This document shows, piece by piece, positions 16,130 through 27,173 of a stretch of DNA of 64,000 bases. Source of the stretch: Bacillus sp. Bos-x628 (GTDB lineage Bacteria > Bacillota > Bacilli > Bacillales > Bacillaceae); contig NZ_CP159358.1 in the NCBI RefSeq assembly GCF_040500475.1, forward strand, positions 682,001-746,000, given 5' to 3'. A program made the position numbers and the translations under genes. Below the pieces are notes generated by a model. It was not told the DNA's origin. It saw only the letters and a list, made by a program, of their open reading frames with translations, and did not search any database. Within the stretch, counting starts at the first letter, position 1; every line of letters begins with the position of its first letter.

Positions 16130-16160
16130 AAAGCCAAAACGAGTCATGCGTTTTGACTTT
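16130..16160 (-). terminator. Hairpin between nrdF and ymaB
   Basis: AAAGCCAAAACG (16130-16141) pairs with CGTTTTGACTTT (16149-16160); on the minus strand the stem ends in GGCTTTTTGCC. It is a probable terminator or attenuator after nrdF. Confidence 0.6.
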
Positions 16161-16170
16161 TTCGTTTAGC

Positions 16171-17151
16171 TTATGATTCATCTCCAAAGAAGAAATCCTC
16201 ATCTTTTAACGGCTCAACTGTTGCTTTTTTATAGCCGTTCCCTTTCATAGAAAAGAAGTCATGTGATTTTGTTTTTGTATTGAGTCCGTTCAATACGATT
16301 GGGTTAATCTCTTCTTCTTCAAAGTAAGGGGCAAATCCAAGATTCATTAACGCTTTATTGGCATTGTAACGAATGAACTTTTTCACGTCATGAGATAAAT
16401 TGACTTGGTCATAAATATCTTCTGTGTAATGAAGTTCATTTTCATAAAGCTCTTTTAGCAACTCAATGGAGAAATCATAAAGCTCTTTTTGCACGTCCGG
16501 TGTTTGTTTGTTGTAAATTTCTTGCGCTAATAATCCAACGTACACCCCGTGAATCGCTTCATCACGCAAAATCAAGTTAATGATTTCACCGCTTTGCATC
16601 AGCTTTCCTTGTCCATAAAAATAAAGCGGGTAATAGAAGCCACTATAAAACAGAAAGCTCTCTAAATAAACAGAAGCAACCATTGCTTTAAATAAAGAAA
16701 GAGGGTCATCTTCTTGAATTGAACGGTAAAGCCCAACAATTCTATCTGCTTTATTTTGCAAGTATTTATTTGTCTTGACCCATTCAAATACTTCAGTAAT
16801 CGTTTCTGTCGGAGCAAGCGTCATAAAGATATTTGAGTATGATTTCGCATGAACCGCATTCTCCATCATCGCCATAAAGTTCAAAACCGCTTTACGCTGA
16901 TGGCCGTTCACATGTTCTGCCACAATCGGCATACCTGTATTTCCTTGTTCTGTATCAAGTAAAGTCAGTCCAGCAAGTACCTTCATGTACGTATCCCGCT
17001 CTTCTTCACTTAAATATTTCCATGTCAAGAGATCACCGTTTAACGAGATCTCTTCTGGAAGCCAGAACTGCTTTACATTTTGATTGTAAAACATTTGTGT
17101 AAAATCATCTTCGTGTATTGACCAGTTGGCTGCATCATAAATTTTTGTCAC
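16171..17151 (-). CDS. nrdF: Class Ib ribonucleotide reductase beta subunit NrdF
   Basis: 326 residues from GTG 17151 ([11 protein letters not shown]), with AAAGGAGAG 6 bases upstream; the frame's extra 10 residues are not conserved. Ferritin-like dimetal-tyrosyl radical subunit: metal ligands appear in [16 protein letters not shown] (with the radical Tyr) and [12 protein letters not shown], and the C-terminal tail contacts NrdE. It generates the Mn(III)2-Y radical, with NrdI supplying oxidant. It starts 17 bases after nrdE and is part of nrdI-nrdE-nrdF. Confidence 0.96.
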   Translation of the reverse strand: MTKIYDAANWSIHEDDFTQMFYNQNVKQFWLPEEISLNGDLLTWKYLSEEERDTYMKVLAGLTLLDTEQGNTGMPIVAEHVNGHQRKAVLNFMAMMENAVHAKSYSNIFMTLAPTETITEVFEWVKTNKYLQNKADRIVGLYRSIQEDDPLSLFKAMVASVYLESFLFYSGFYYPLYFYGQGKLMQSGEIINLILRDEAIHGVYVGLLAQEIYNKQTPDVQKELYDFSIELLKELYENELHYTEDIYDQVNLSHDVKKFIRYNANKALMNLGFAPYFEEEEINPIVLNGLNTKTKSHDFFSMKGNGYKKATVEPLKDEDFFFGDES

Positions 17152-17168
17152 TTTAAACTCTCCTTTAA

Positions 17169-19635
<2,467 letters not shown>

Positions 19636-19667
19636 CTAGTTTTTAGTATTGTTGATCATTTCGCTAT

Positions 19668-19715
19668 TCACTATATATAGTATACTATGTTTTTTCAAAA
19701 CACAATATATAGTTA
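19668..19715 (-). promoter_or_regulatory. nrdI promoter with tandem NrdR boxes
   Basis: Two cores, CTATATATAG (19671-19680) and CAATATATAG (19703-19712), lie 32 bp apart, three helical turns, as in NrdR-controlled operons. On the minus strand TTGAAA (19693-19698), 17 bases and TATAGT (19670-19675) make a sigma-A promoter whose -10 is inside the first box. Confidence 0.8.
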
Positions 19716-19888
19716 TGCTAAACGAAAAAAATCAACCAACCCGGCCGAACATTCATAGCCGAACTCGTACGTTCAAATAAATAGAGCAGAGCAGCATCCA
19801 AAAAAGAACTGCCCTACTCCTTATTCAACTTAAACCGAAATCTATCATAACATGAAAAAAATTCGCTTAGTAGACTAGACTTTTTATT

Positions 19889-20101
19889 TTATTTTTTGTA
19901 GGCATTGCACTGTAAATCTTCTGACACTTCTGTGATTTCAGCTTCAACACCTAATTCTTTTAGTACAGCTTCAAGCGCAGTGACGATAGATGCTTCTCTC
20001 ACTAATTCTTTCCCATTTACAGAAACACTCGTTCCATATTCGAAACAGGAGTCATCTTCACAAGTTTGTTCCCAGTGATTGATTTTAATGTTGGGCTTCA
20101 T
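19889..20101 (-). CDS. ymzA: YmzA, small conserved protein
   Basis: 70 residues; INHWEQTCEDDSCFEYGTSVSVNGKELVREASIVTAL follows B. subtilis YmzA closely. Start ATG 20101 behind AAAGGATGAG. Function unknown; position between hfq and nrdI is conserved. Three cysteines are present, two close together in the N-terminal third. Confidence 0.85.
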   Translation of the reverse strand: MKPNIKINHWEQTCEDDSCFEYGTSVSVNGKELVREASIVTALEAVLKELGVEAEITEVSEDLQCNAYKK

Positions 20102-20180
20102 CAACTCATCCTTTTCTGTCTAGATGTCTTATACATGTTTATAGTGTAGCGACTTCGCATTCGTTTGTAAATTTACGTGC

Positions 20181-20485
20181 TTACTCCTCATCAAGTCCAT
20201 CATCATATTCTTCGTCTAACTCATCTATTTATTTCGCTGTAACAAGGGTAAGTGTGCCTTCTTATTCATCAAACCGATACATCATTACATCATCGTCCTT
20301 CACAACAGCAAAGTGATTATTTTTTACATCATCCTCGTTATCGTAAGAAGAATCGTTTTGCCAATTTCCTTGTCTCGATTCTATGTCGAGATGGCGCACG
20401 AACCAAATCATGCAACGATGCCGATCAAAAGGAGTAACACTCTAATCCATCTTAATTCAAGCTCTGCATTTTCCGGTAAAATGGA
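20181..20485 (-). pseudogene. ymzC: Decayed ymzC
   Basis: Between hfq and ymzA, where B. subtilis has ymzC, the minus strand still spells ENAELELRWIRVLLLLIGIVA, a stop, FGSCA (former lipobox), then in another frame DVKNNHFAVVKDDDVMMYRFDE, a stop, EGTLTLVTAK, a stop and DELDEEYDDGLDEE. These align with YmzC by eye. At least three stops and one frameshift make it non-functional. Confidence 0.75.
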
Positions 20486-20508
20486 CAGAAAAGTTTCGCG
20501 GCATGCAA

Positions 20509-20594
20509 AATAGCCCCTCTGATCTGACAAAAAACGTAGCGAGTCTCAGCCGGTTTATTGGCAGATGCACGGGGCTATTGAATACTCAATAGCC
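20509..20594 (-). other. Mutually exclusive hairpins downstream of hfq
   Basis: On the minus strand GGCTATT (20588-20594) can pair with AATAGCC inside 20571-20579, and that same segment AATAGCCCC can instead pair with GGGGCTATT at 20509-20517, 53 bases on. The second pairing is followed by TTTTGC. This could be the hfq terminator or an attenuator-like switch before the dead ymzC. Confidence 0.45.
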
Positions 20595-20816
20595 TTATTC
20601 TAGTTCTAGATTTACATTTTTTTGAGGTGCAAATGTAGAAATGGCATGTTTATAGATAAGCTGCTGCTTTCCTTCTGTCTCAAGCAACACCGTGAAATTG
20701 TCAAATCCTTTCACTTGGCCTCGAAGCTGAAAGCCATTTAATAAAAATACAGTGACAAATGTATTGTCTTTGCGGATCTGATTCAAAAATTGGTCCTGAA
20801 TATTAATCGGTTTCAT
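20595..20816 (-). CDS. hfq: RNA-binding protein Hfq
   Basis: 73 residues beginning [18 protein letters not shown], identical in length to B. subtilis Hfq; AAGGAGGA lies 7 bases before ATG 20816, so the 16-residue upstream extension is dropped. Sm1 ([20 protein letters not shown]) and Sm2 (IYKHAISTF) are intact; it forms a hexamer. It follows miaA by 25 bases, as in most bacteria. Confidence 0.97.
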   Translation of the reverse strand: MKPINIQDQFLNQIRKDNTFVTVFLLNGFQLRGQVKGFDNFTVLLETEGKQQLIYKHAISTFAPQKNVNLELE

Positions 20817-20841
20817 GTTTCGTCCTCCTTGATTCTGATAA

Positions 20842-21798
20842 CTACAGTTTCGCTTTAAGTCCAAGCTTTCCTGCTATATATGCGAAAATTTCATCTTTTT
20901 TGTCAGAAAAGTGGCAAGGGGGTGTCATATCAAACCAGGTGACATCCATTTTATTACGAAACCACGTGAACTGACGCTTCGCATATCTTCGGGAATTTTG
21001 CTTTAATTGGTCAATGGCTTCATCAAGTGAGCAGTCGCCTTTGAAATAGGCATACAATTCTTTATAGCCAATCGCTTGAACGGACTGACAATCCTTCAAT
21101 CCTGATTGATATAGCGCTCTCACTTCGTCGATTAAACCATTATCTAACATCATATCAATTCTTTGATGAATGCGCTCGTATAAAAGCGTTCGCTCCATCG
21201 TCAATCCTATAATTGCTGTTTCATAAAGCGGGATTTCTTGATGTCCGTTTTGCATGTCAGACATTGTCTTGCCTGTTGTATGTATGACTTCTAGCGCACG
21301 AATGACGCGGCGCACGTTATTCGGGTGAATCATTTGTGCCGCATCAGGGTCAACTGCCTTTAATTTCTCATGCAGTTGCAATGGACCATATTGCTTCTCA
21401 AAAAGGGTCATTTCCTTTTTAAAAGCCGGGTCACTTTTTTCATCTGTAAATGTGTAATCATATAAAACCGATTGTATATACAGTCCCGTGCCGCCAACAA
21501 TCATTGGAATTTTGCCTCTACCTGCAATCTCTTTGATTTTCAACCGGACTAGCTGCTGAAATTCAGCTACTGAAAATGATTCCTCCGGCTGTTTCATATC
21601 AATCAGATGGTGCGGCACTCCTTCCATTTCTTCCGGGGTGATCTTTGCTGTACCAATATCCATTCCTTTATATATCTGCATAGAATCCCCGCTAATGATT
21701 TCACCATTAAATGCTTTTGCTATATCAATGCTCAGCTTTGTTTTGCCAACAGCCGTCGGACCTACTAACACAATCACTGGTTGTTTCGCTTTTTTCAC
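20842..21798 (-). CDS. miaA: tRNA dimethylallyltransferase MiaA
   Basis: 318 residues. P-loop [47 protein letters not shown] and [13 protein letters not shown] are the standard MiaA motifs. It adds the isopentenyl group to A37 of UNN-reading tRNAs, which MiaB (35287-36813) then methylthiolates. It is upstream of hfq in one transcript. Confidence 0.97.
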   Translation of the reverse strand: MKKAKQPVIVLVGPTAVGKTKLSIDIAKAFNGEIISGDSMQIYKGMDIGTAKITPEEMEGVPHHLIDMKQPEESFSVAEFQQLVRLKIKEIAGRGKIPMIVGGTGLYIQSVLYDYTFTDEKSDPAFKKEMTLFEKQYGPLQLHEKLKAVDPDAAQMIHPNNVRRVIRALEVIHTTGKTMSDMQNGHQEIPLYETAIIGLTMERTLLYERIHQRIDMMLDNGLIDEVRALYQSGLKDCQSVQAIGYKELYAYFKGDCSLDEAIDQLKQNSRRYAKRQFTWFRNKMDVTWFDMTPPCHFSDKKDEIFAYIAGKLGLKAKL

Positions 21799-21863
21799 AT
21801 GACATCACTCTCTTTTACAAACTGCCTACAGTATAGCATAACTTCTCCTATATGCTCCATTGA

Positions 21864-22262
21864 TCACCAGCCGAGTGGTTCATTTCCGACCACTTCGTAT
21901 GTCTTCCCTTTCAAACGATGTTTATGCGTTGGCCGTTCTTCTGAACTATAGACGACACCCCCGTATGGAATGGGAACAGGATCTGTATAGGCAGAATACG
22001 TGACTTCCTCAATTTCGTGATAATGTGTACCATCGACTCTTGGTATAGCAGGTCCTGTAATGCCATAGTATCTGTGAAAATGACCCCTTTCAAATGAGGT
22101 GACCCCTCTATAGAAATGGGTATGCTGATCAGTACTGCTTCCATTAACAGGCTGAGAGAAGCCTTTTATTAAATGATAATGTTCTTCTGTAACGTCCGTA
22201 CGTGCTTTATATATATGAGCGTGCGGCGGACATTTTGCCCAATCAGACGGATACAGGCCCAT
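21864..22262 (-). CDS. ymaF: YmaF, His-rich conserved protein
   Basis: 132 residues from ATG 22262 (MGLYPSDWAKCPPHAHIY); an ATG three codons earlier (22271) sits only 2 bases after GGAGG, so the downstream ATG, 10 bases away, is preferred. The protein carries repeated His motifs at regular distance (EEHYHLI, QHTHFYRG, ERGHFHRYYG, GTHYHEIEE, THKHRLKG), suggesting metal binding. Function unknown. Position next to miaA is as in B. subtilis. Confidence 0.85.
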   Translation of the reverse strand: MGLYPSDWAKCPPHAHIYKARTDVTEEHYHLIKGFSQPVNGSSTDQHTHFYRGVTSFERGHFHRYYGITGPAIPRVDGTHYHEIEEVTYSAYTDPVPIPYGGVVYSSEERPTHKHRLKGKTYEVVGNEPLGW

Positions 22263-22366
22263 TTTCCACATTCCTCCTTATGATAGGCGTTCACCCAAAC
22301 ACATTTAGGCAAAAAGAATACACTGATCTCAGTTACAGTGATTTTATGTGAAAGGAGCCTTTTTTT

Positions 22367-22621
22367 ATGAATCATTTTGATCCGCATTTGATCCAAGAAG
22401 ATGTTAGAAGGCCTTTTGGCTTTGGATTTGGACGCCCTGGATTTGGAAGACCCGGCTTTGGATTTGGGGGACCTGGCTTTGGATTTGGGAGACCTGGATT
22501 TTTCGGTTCTCCGTTTTTAGGTGGTTTTGCTGGCGGCCTGATTGCTGGGTCACTTCTTACTCCAGGATTCGGCTATGGATACCCTTATCCACCACCATAC
22601 CCACCATATCCTTATTATTAA
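22367..22621 (+). CDS. Gly/Phe-rich YmaG-like (probable spore coat) protein
   Basis: 84 residues behind AAAGGAG. The middle is built of GFGFGRPGFGRPG-type repeats, followed by a hydrophobic Gly-rich stretch (GGFAGGLIAGSLLTPG) and a Pro/Tyr-rich tail. It sits where B. subtilis has the inner-coat gene ymaG, divergent from ymaF. The low-complexity make-up fits a coat protein; sequence similarity alone is not decisive. A near sigma-E -10 (AATACACT) lies upstream. Confidence 0.7.
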   Translation: MNHFDPHLIQEDVRRPFGFGFGRPGFGRPGFGFGGPGFGFGRPGFFGSPFLGGFAGGLIAGSLLTPGFGYGYPYPPPYPPYPYY

Positions 22622-22687
22622 TATGACTTTTCAGTGACAACATCAAAATATAAAATCAATCGAATGTCACAAATTTTTTATGGGTGA

Positions 22688-22723
22688 ACATTTACTTTAC
22701 CGACTGTTCAGTAAAGTAGGTGT
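22688..22723 (+). terminator. Terminator after the YmaG-like gene
   Basis: ACATTTACTTTAC (22688-22700) pairs, with G-U pairs, with GTAAAGTAGGTGT (22711-22723), followed by TTTTTTT. The rest of the gap to 22858 shows no gene; the ebrA-ebrB pair found here in B. subtilis is absent. Confidence 0.7.
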
Positions 22724-22857
22724 TTTTTTATATCCAAAACAAAAAAGAGCAGATTTTTAAGGACACTCTTCATATGCCGAGTGATTGTATGAAGCGGGGC
22801 AAAGAAAAACTAGCTAGAAAAAAAGAATGAAGCGATTAAACCGATTGGATCTTATAA

Positions 22858-22898
22858 AAAAAGTCATTTTCTCTTCTTTATGGAGAAAATGACTTTTT
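22858..22898 (-). terminator. Terminator of ymaD
   Basis: AAAAAGTCATTTTCTC (22858-22873) pairs perfectly with GAGAAAATGACTTTTT (22883-22898); a T tract follows on the minus strand. Confidence 0.8.
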
Positions 22899-22902
22899 GA
22901 TT

Positions 22903-23352
22903 TTAGCGGCCTATTTGAATGGTTTCTTCTAAGAGTATGTCCACATTCCCTTTCACAGCCCTTGAGATCATGCATGAGCTTTCGGCTTTATGCGCAAGCT
23001 TGCGAGCCAGTTCAATATCATGAGTTGAAGCCGTTTTTTTGAGAATCATGACAGGTCTATGGATAATCTTTTCATATGTAAAAACACCATTTGTCACATC
23101 CACTATAGCCTCAGAGCTCATGGATAAATCCTCTTTATCTAAATGGCTTCTCTCCATCATGGCCGCAAGTGTAATGATATAACATGCTGCCGCTGCACCT
23201 AAAAGCATCTCATCTGGATTTGTTCCAATACCTGGTCCGTCCATCTCTTTTGGAATCGAGATTTTTGTTTTTAATTGTTCACATGCAATTGTACCAACAT
23301 CGTTACGCATACCAGGCCAGCTTGCCTGAAGATGAAAATGATGACGTGCCAT
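22903..23352 (-). CDS. ymaD: OsmC/Ohr-family protein YmaD
   Basis: 149 residues from ATG 23352 (MARHHFHLQASWPG), with AAAGGAGAG upstream; the 8-residue extension lacks support. The OsmC fold is marked by two cysteines in AAAACYIITLAAMM and AESSCMISRAVKGN, the peroxidatic and resolving positions that reduce organic hydroperoxides. Adjacent to ymaC as in B. subtilis. Confidence 0.87.
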   Translation of the reverse strand: MARHHFHLQASWPGMRNDVGTIACEQLKTKISIPKEMDGPGIGTNPDEMLLGAAAACYIITLAAMMERSHLDKEDLSMSSEAIVDVTNGVFTYEKIIHRPVMILKKTASTHDIELARKLAHKAESSCMISRAVKGNVDILLEETIQIGR

Positions 23353-23428
23353 ATCCGTCTCTCCTTTTGTTATCACTTTTTATAGTGTAACAAGAAAACA
23401 CTTGCTTGTCTTATGATGTGCACAGTCC

Positions 23429-24163
23429 TTATGTATATTCTTCATCCAGCACCGTTCTAATTGCTTTGACATAACGGTAAAATGTTTCATTTTTTGTATT
23501 TGACCGCCTTCGATAATCGAAACTGTCAAATAAAGCTTCACGTTGACTTCTACTAATCTCAAGTTGCACACTCTGCCCTGTTTTCGTAAGATTATTAATA
23601 TTATGATTGCTCGTTCCGCTAAGAGTCGTGTGTGCAACAGCAAGTTCAGCAGAAAAACCGTTTCGCTCTAATGAGTTCACAATTTTCTCAGCTCGGTCGT
23701 AATCAGTCCCGCCGACAAGTGTATGATCTATTCCTTCCTCACCTTTATATCCATGCACTGCTAACACATAATCATGTGCTTTTGCCTGCTCAACTCCGGT
23801 CGGTTCATCAAAGTTTGTACTTGTAATATGAAGTTCTGAAGCATTTTCTCTTAATCCTTCAAATAAATACGTAGAGAATTCGTTATCAAAAAAATGGACG
23901 ATCTCACTGACCCCGCCTTCAATTCTCCCGCCATGGGGTGACATCACAAGAAGACGGCTATTAGGGGCTGGGTTGGATGTAATTTGATAACTGTCACTTG
24001 TTTCGTTTTCTTCAAGTTCTTTAAAATTGCGATAAATATCCGTTGAACCGCTTTCGTCTTCTCCACCTAATGACAATGGCTCATCATGTTCCTTTGCTTG
24101 CATGGTATAATAGACGCCCCAAACAATCGCAAGCAGGAGAAGCAAAGCAAAAAACTTCTTCAT
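23429..24163 (-). CDS. ymaC: Poly-gamma-glutamate hydrolase (YmaC/PghC-like)
   Basis: 244 residues. An N-terminal hydrophobic segment (4-20) works as signal or anchor. The catalytic region has MSPHGGRIEGGVSEIV, LHITSTNFDEP, LAVHGYKG, HTLVGGTDYDRA and VQLEISRSQREALF, the pattern of the zinc-dependent phage/Bacillus gamma-PGA hydrolase family. It would cut gamma-PGA capsule outside the cell. A paralogue lies at 26173-26880. Confidence 0.85.
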   Translation of the reverse strand: MKKFFALLLLLAIVWGVYYTMQAKEHDEPLSLGGEDESGSTDIYRNFKELEENETSDSYQITSNPAPNSRLLVMSPHGGRIEGGVSEIVHFFDNEFSTYLFEGLRENASELHITSTNFDEPTGVEQAKAHDYVLAVHGYKGEEGIDHTLVGGTDYDRAEKIVNSLERNGFSAELAVAHTTLSGTSNHNINNLTKTGQSVQLEISRSQREALFDSFDYRRRSNTKNETFYRYVKAIRTVLDEEYT

Positions 24164-24783
24164 TTCCGTTCTCCTTTAACAGATTTCTAAGCCGTTTCTA
24201 TAATTTATTGAATCATCATGTCTTTTCATTTTTTCCACATTTTCTCTCCGAATTTGATCATAACACTCTAGATCGTGAGATTCCTCAAAAATAAGATAAT
24301 TGCATTTATATACACAGAAACGCCTCCGCTGTTTGAAAACAGAGTTAGAATAGTATGACAAACAAATGAAGTTTTGTTTAAAATGACCTAGTCATATCCA
24401 GTCTGTTTTCTTTAATTCAGCATTTTTCATCATGTTTTCAATTTTTTTTGCCTGTGTCGAATAAGGTTTGTATGAGCATTGACCCTGTCATGATCCCCCT
24501 TTTTTTCTTCATCCATTCTTTAGTTCTCTAAGAAGAACTCTCCTACCTATCATCGGCTAATTCTACATTTTTTCCACCTTTTTCAATTATCCCACAAGAT
24601 GTAAGCGTTTTATTTAAACAATAAGACAGCCGCCAACTTACGGGCCTAATAGCAAACGATTGCAAGCCCAGCAGGCCGTTAAGAAACCAGCACTGTGAAG
24701 CCTAAGGTCCAACCGTTTATGGTGTAACGAAGCCGGACTTCCTTGCATAAGGGTCAATATCGCGCTCTAAGATCATAAAAAAG
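24164..24783. other. Gene-poor stretch with a structured segment
   Basis: About 600 bases without a convincing gene. A 61-codon frame on the minus strand (24176-24361) lacks supporting features. The part 24620-24770 is visibly richer in GC than its surroundings and can form nested stems: CTTACGGGCCT (24637-24647) with AGGCCGTTAAG, enclosing GCAA/TTGC. It could be a non-coding RNA or a decayed gene; I see no family I can name. Confidence 0.4.
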
Positions 24784-24807
24784 CCCTTTACGTTTTTTCG
24801 TAAAGGG
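24784..24807 (-). terminator. Terminator of the orphan rap gene
   Basis: CCCTTTACG (24784-24792) and CGTAAAGGG (24799-24807) pair perfectly; on the minus strand CTTTTTTATG follows. Confidence 0.8.
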
Positions 24808-24867
24808 TGTCATTTTTCCGCTTTGTTTTATGTGTGAAGTCTTTCTTCTAATTGAGTAGTTGACAGG

Positions 24868-26031
24868 TTACGCTTCATTTTCATACATCTCATCTCCTTT
24901 TTGAATGTGCGTACGCGCTTCAATCACAATTTCAAAAAAAGTGGAAGACTCCTTGTACATGTCGCGTTCCTTATAATAATTTGCCGCATCAAGCGCTAAT
25001 TCCTCTAAATCAGCGAACATTTTTTTCCTTTTTAAACCAAATAGGGCTGATATCAGTTTTTCACAGCTGTTTTTCTCCATATAGAGCGCCTGTAAAAATT
25101 GGAATTTCAACTGATAAATCTCATCTTCTAATAAAGACGCCTGTTTCATCCCTTCGGTTACTGCTTGGATCGCCTGCTCTATATCTCCAAGTTTAAAACG
25201 AGTGAGGGCAAGTGAGAACAGTGATTTCATCATCGTCGAGACCTGATCTTTTTGATAAAGTGAAATGGCTTGTTCAAAAAAGACGGAAGCGGTATGGTAA
25301 GTTCCCATACTATAATGACAAGTTCCTAAGTTGTTGAGTGCCATTGCTTTAAAATAGGACATGCACTCTTGTATTTCCAATGCTTCACAGACCTTTAAAG
25401 CCTTTTCTAAATAAGGAAGCGCTTTTTGGTACTGACTTACATCAATCAAATTGCCAGCCATAACGAAATCACATTGAATACTTCTTTTCCCATAAAGCTG
25501 GTGCTTTTTATAAATGTCTCTCGCCTTTTTTGCATAATGCATAGAGAAATAGGTTTGTTTCATATGATAGTATACTTCAGCGATTTTATAGTAAAATTCT
25601 GCTTTTTCAATCTCATCTGTCACCAAAATGAGCTGATGTTCCGCATGCTTGTAGTATGAAATGGCCTCAATATATCGCCGCTGGATAAATGCATACATCC
25701 CATGGAAAAAATGAAAGTAATAGGCCAGTAAGCCTGTCATTTCATCTTCTGCATCTTCTATTTCTTTTGGAAAGGATACAGCGTGAAGCGGCTCACTTCC
25801 AGCGTGGATTGGAGATAAGTGCTGAAGCATCATTTGATGGCGGAAATCCATTAATGAATAATAAAGTAATAAATCTTGATCTTCTTCCATATCACGGATC
25901 TCTTGCTCAACAAGGCGCTTCATTTCTTTAGCTTCTTTTACTTCAAATTTGCAAATATGCGTGTACCATTGATTGATCTTTACACCTACTTCGGAAGATG
26001 GTATTTTGTGTGCCATCCACTTCAGCCCCAT
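24868..26031 (-). CDS. Rap-family regulator without a phr partner
   Basis: Up to 387 residues; ATG 26031 or ATG 26016 (MAHKIPSSEVGVKINQWY), both with weak ribosome sites. Rap layout: helical bundle with EQEIRDMEEDQDLLLYYSLMDFRHQMML, then TPR units (KAEFYYKIAEVYYHMKQTYFSMHYAKKA, ALNNLGTCHYSMGTYHTASVFFEQAI). No signal-peptide gene follows; only about 60 bases lie between its stop and the terminator. It may answer to another gene's Phr or to none, like RapB or RapD of B. subtilis. Paralogous to the rap at 6663-7781. Confidence 0.88.
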   Translation of the reverse strand: MGLKWMAHKIPSSEVGVKINQWYTHICKFEVKEAKEMKRLVEQEIRDMEEDQDLLLYYSLMDFRHQMMLQHLSPIHAGSEPLHAVSFPKEIEDAEDEMTGLLAYYFHFFHGMYAFIQRRYIEAISYYKHAEHQLILVTDEIEKAEFYYKIAEVYYHMKQTYFSMHYAKKARDIYKKHQLYGKRSIQCDFVMAGNLIDVSQYQKALPYLEKALKVCEALEIQECMSYFKAMALNNLGTCHYSMGTYHTASVFFEQAISLYQKDQVSTMMKSLFSLALTRFKLGDIEQAIQAVTEGMKQASLLEDEIYQLKFQFLQALYMEKNSCEKLISALFGLKRKKMFADLEELALDAANYYKERDMYKESSTFFEIVIEARTHIQKGDEMYENEA

Positions 26032-26172
26032 TCTATCATCTCAAACTGATATCTATTATTTTACATAATTTATGATTTTAAGGCAAATTGACATGAATTA
26101 CATATTTTATCTTCAGCTAGCATATTTCTATCCTTTTTACTAAGTTGAAATCGGGTTATTTTGCTCTTTTTT

Positions 26173-26880
26173 CTATGACGACGTATCAAATTCTCTGATT
26201 ACTTCTTTTATTGCATAAATATAGCGCCTAAATGCTTTTTTCTTTCCCTTCCTTGTGTCAAAATTGTCAAAAAAGGCTTCTCTCTGCCCAGTACTAATTT
26301 CAAGTTGAACACTTTCACCACTTGCATTTTGATTATTAATGTTTTTCGGATCTGTTCCAGAAAGCCGCTCACCTTTTTGCACCACCTCTGCAGAAAAACC
26401 TCTATCTTGTAATTCACGCACCATAGCTTTGGCCATCTTTCGGTTCGTTCCCCCAACAAGCGTATGTCTCCTATCACTTTTATAACCGTGTATGGAAATA
26501 GATAATGGATATGTTTTAATCATTTGCACCAAAATCGGTTCATCGAAATTTGTACTTGTAATATGCAGATCGCGGTTGTTGTCCTTTTTCGTTCCTTCAA
26601 ATAAGTAGGTAGAATAACTTTGATTAAATGCTTCTACAATTTCACTTGTTCCTGGTTCAATTTCACCGCCATGGGGTGAAAAAACGAGTAAATCGCTTCC
26701 GCCCTTTTCGTGAAATTCTATTTCATAACCATCTTTTTCATGTCGTATTAGCTGTTTAAAGCTCTCGTATTGATCACCTTTTTCTCGTTCTTTTTTATCC
26801 TCAATAGAATGACTGCATTTCACTGTCAAAAAAACACATACGATTAGAAATATGAGTCCAGTTATTAGTAGCCTTTTCAT
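26173..26880 (-). CDS. Second poly-gamma-glutamate hydrolase paralogue
   Basis: 235 residues from ATG 26880, seven bases after AAAAGGAG. N-terminal membrane/signal segment (LLITGLIFLIVCVFLTVKC), then FSPHGGEIEPGTSEIVEAF, LHITSTNFDEP, SIHGYKS, HTLVGGTNRKMA, VQLEISTGQREAFF: every conserved block of the ymaC product is kept. It is clearly a diverged duplicate of ymaC, separated from it by the orphan rap gene. Confidence 0.83.
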   Translation of the reverse strand: MKRLLITGLIFLIVCVFLTVKCSHSIEDKKEREKGDQYESFKQLIRHEKDGYEIEFHEKGGSDLLVFSPHGGEIEPGTSEIVEAFNQSYSTYLFEGTKKDNNRDLHITSTNFDEPILVQMIKTYPLSISIHGYKSDRRHTLVGGTNRKMAKAMVRELQDRGFSAEVVQKGERLSGTDPKNINNQNASGESVQLEISTGQREAFFDNFDTRKGKKKAFRRYIYAIKEVIREFDTSS

Positions 26881-27117
26881 CTCACAGCTCCTTTTCATTC
26901 TCTTAGGTGCATCTTACCGCATCATTTTACTATCAAATGCTGAAGGTATTCAAAGATTGTTCTGCTCATTTAAATGAATCAGGAAAACTTTCCTGCTTTT
27001 TTATTTTGACTAGGTACTTAAGACTTCTTTTCATTTCCCCTTTTATGTATAATTCCCTTATTTCTGCTGTAAAAAACACTACAAAAATGGGTGAATTCCT
27101 CTTTCTTCATAAAAAAA

Positions 27118-27153
27118 CTGCAAACAAAGTGTTTATCACACACCTGTTTGCAG
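27118..27153 (-). terminator. Terminator of the CarD-like gene
   Basis: CTGCAAACA (27118-27126) pairs with TGTTTGCAG (27145-27153); seven T follow on the minus strand. Confidence 0.8.
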
Positions 27154-27173
27154 CAATCTGTTCATATCAAATA

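Noticed and set aside
19740..19800. CGAAC and GTTC half-sites upstream of the NrdR boxes suggesting a LexA site
   Set aside because: Half-site spacing is wrong (six bases rather than four between CGAAC and GTTC).
24176..24361. 61-codon minus-strand frame upstream of ymaC
   Set aside because: Promoter-like AT-rich DNA, no ribosome site, no recognised motif.
26978..27010. Plus-strand terminator-like hairpin CAGGAA/TTCCTG followed by TTTTTTATTTT
   Set aside because: No plus-strand gene ends here; only a 6-bp stem. Could belong to an antisense RNA but there is no other support.
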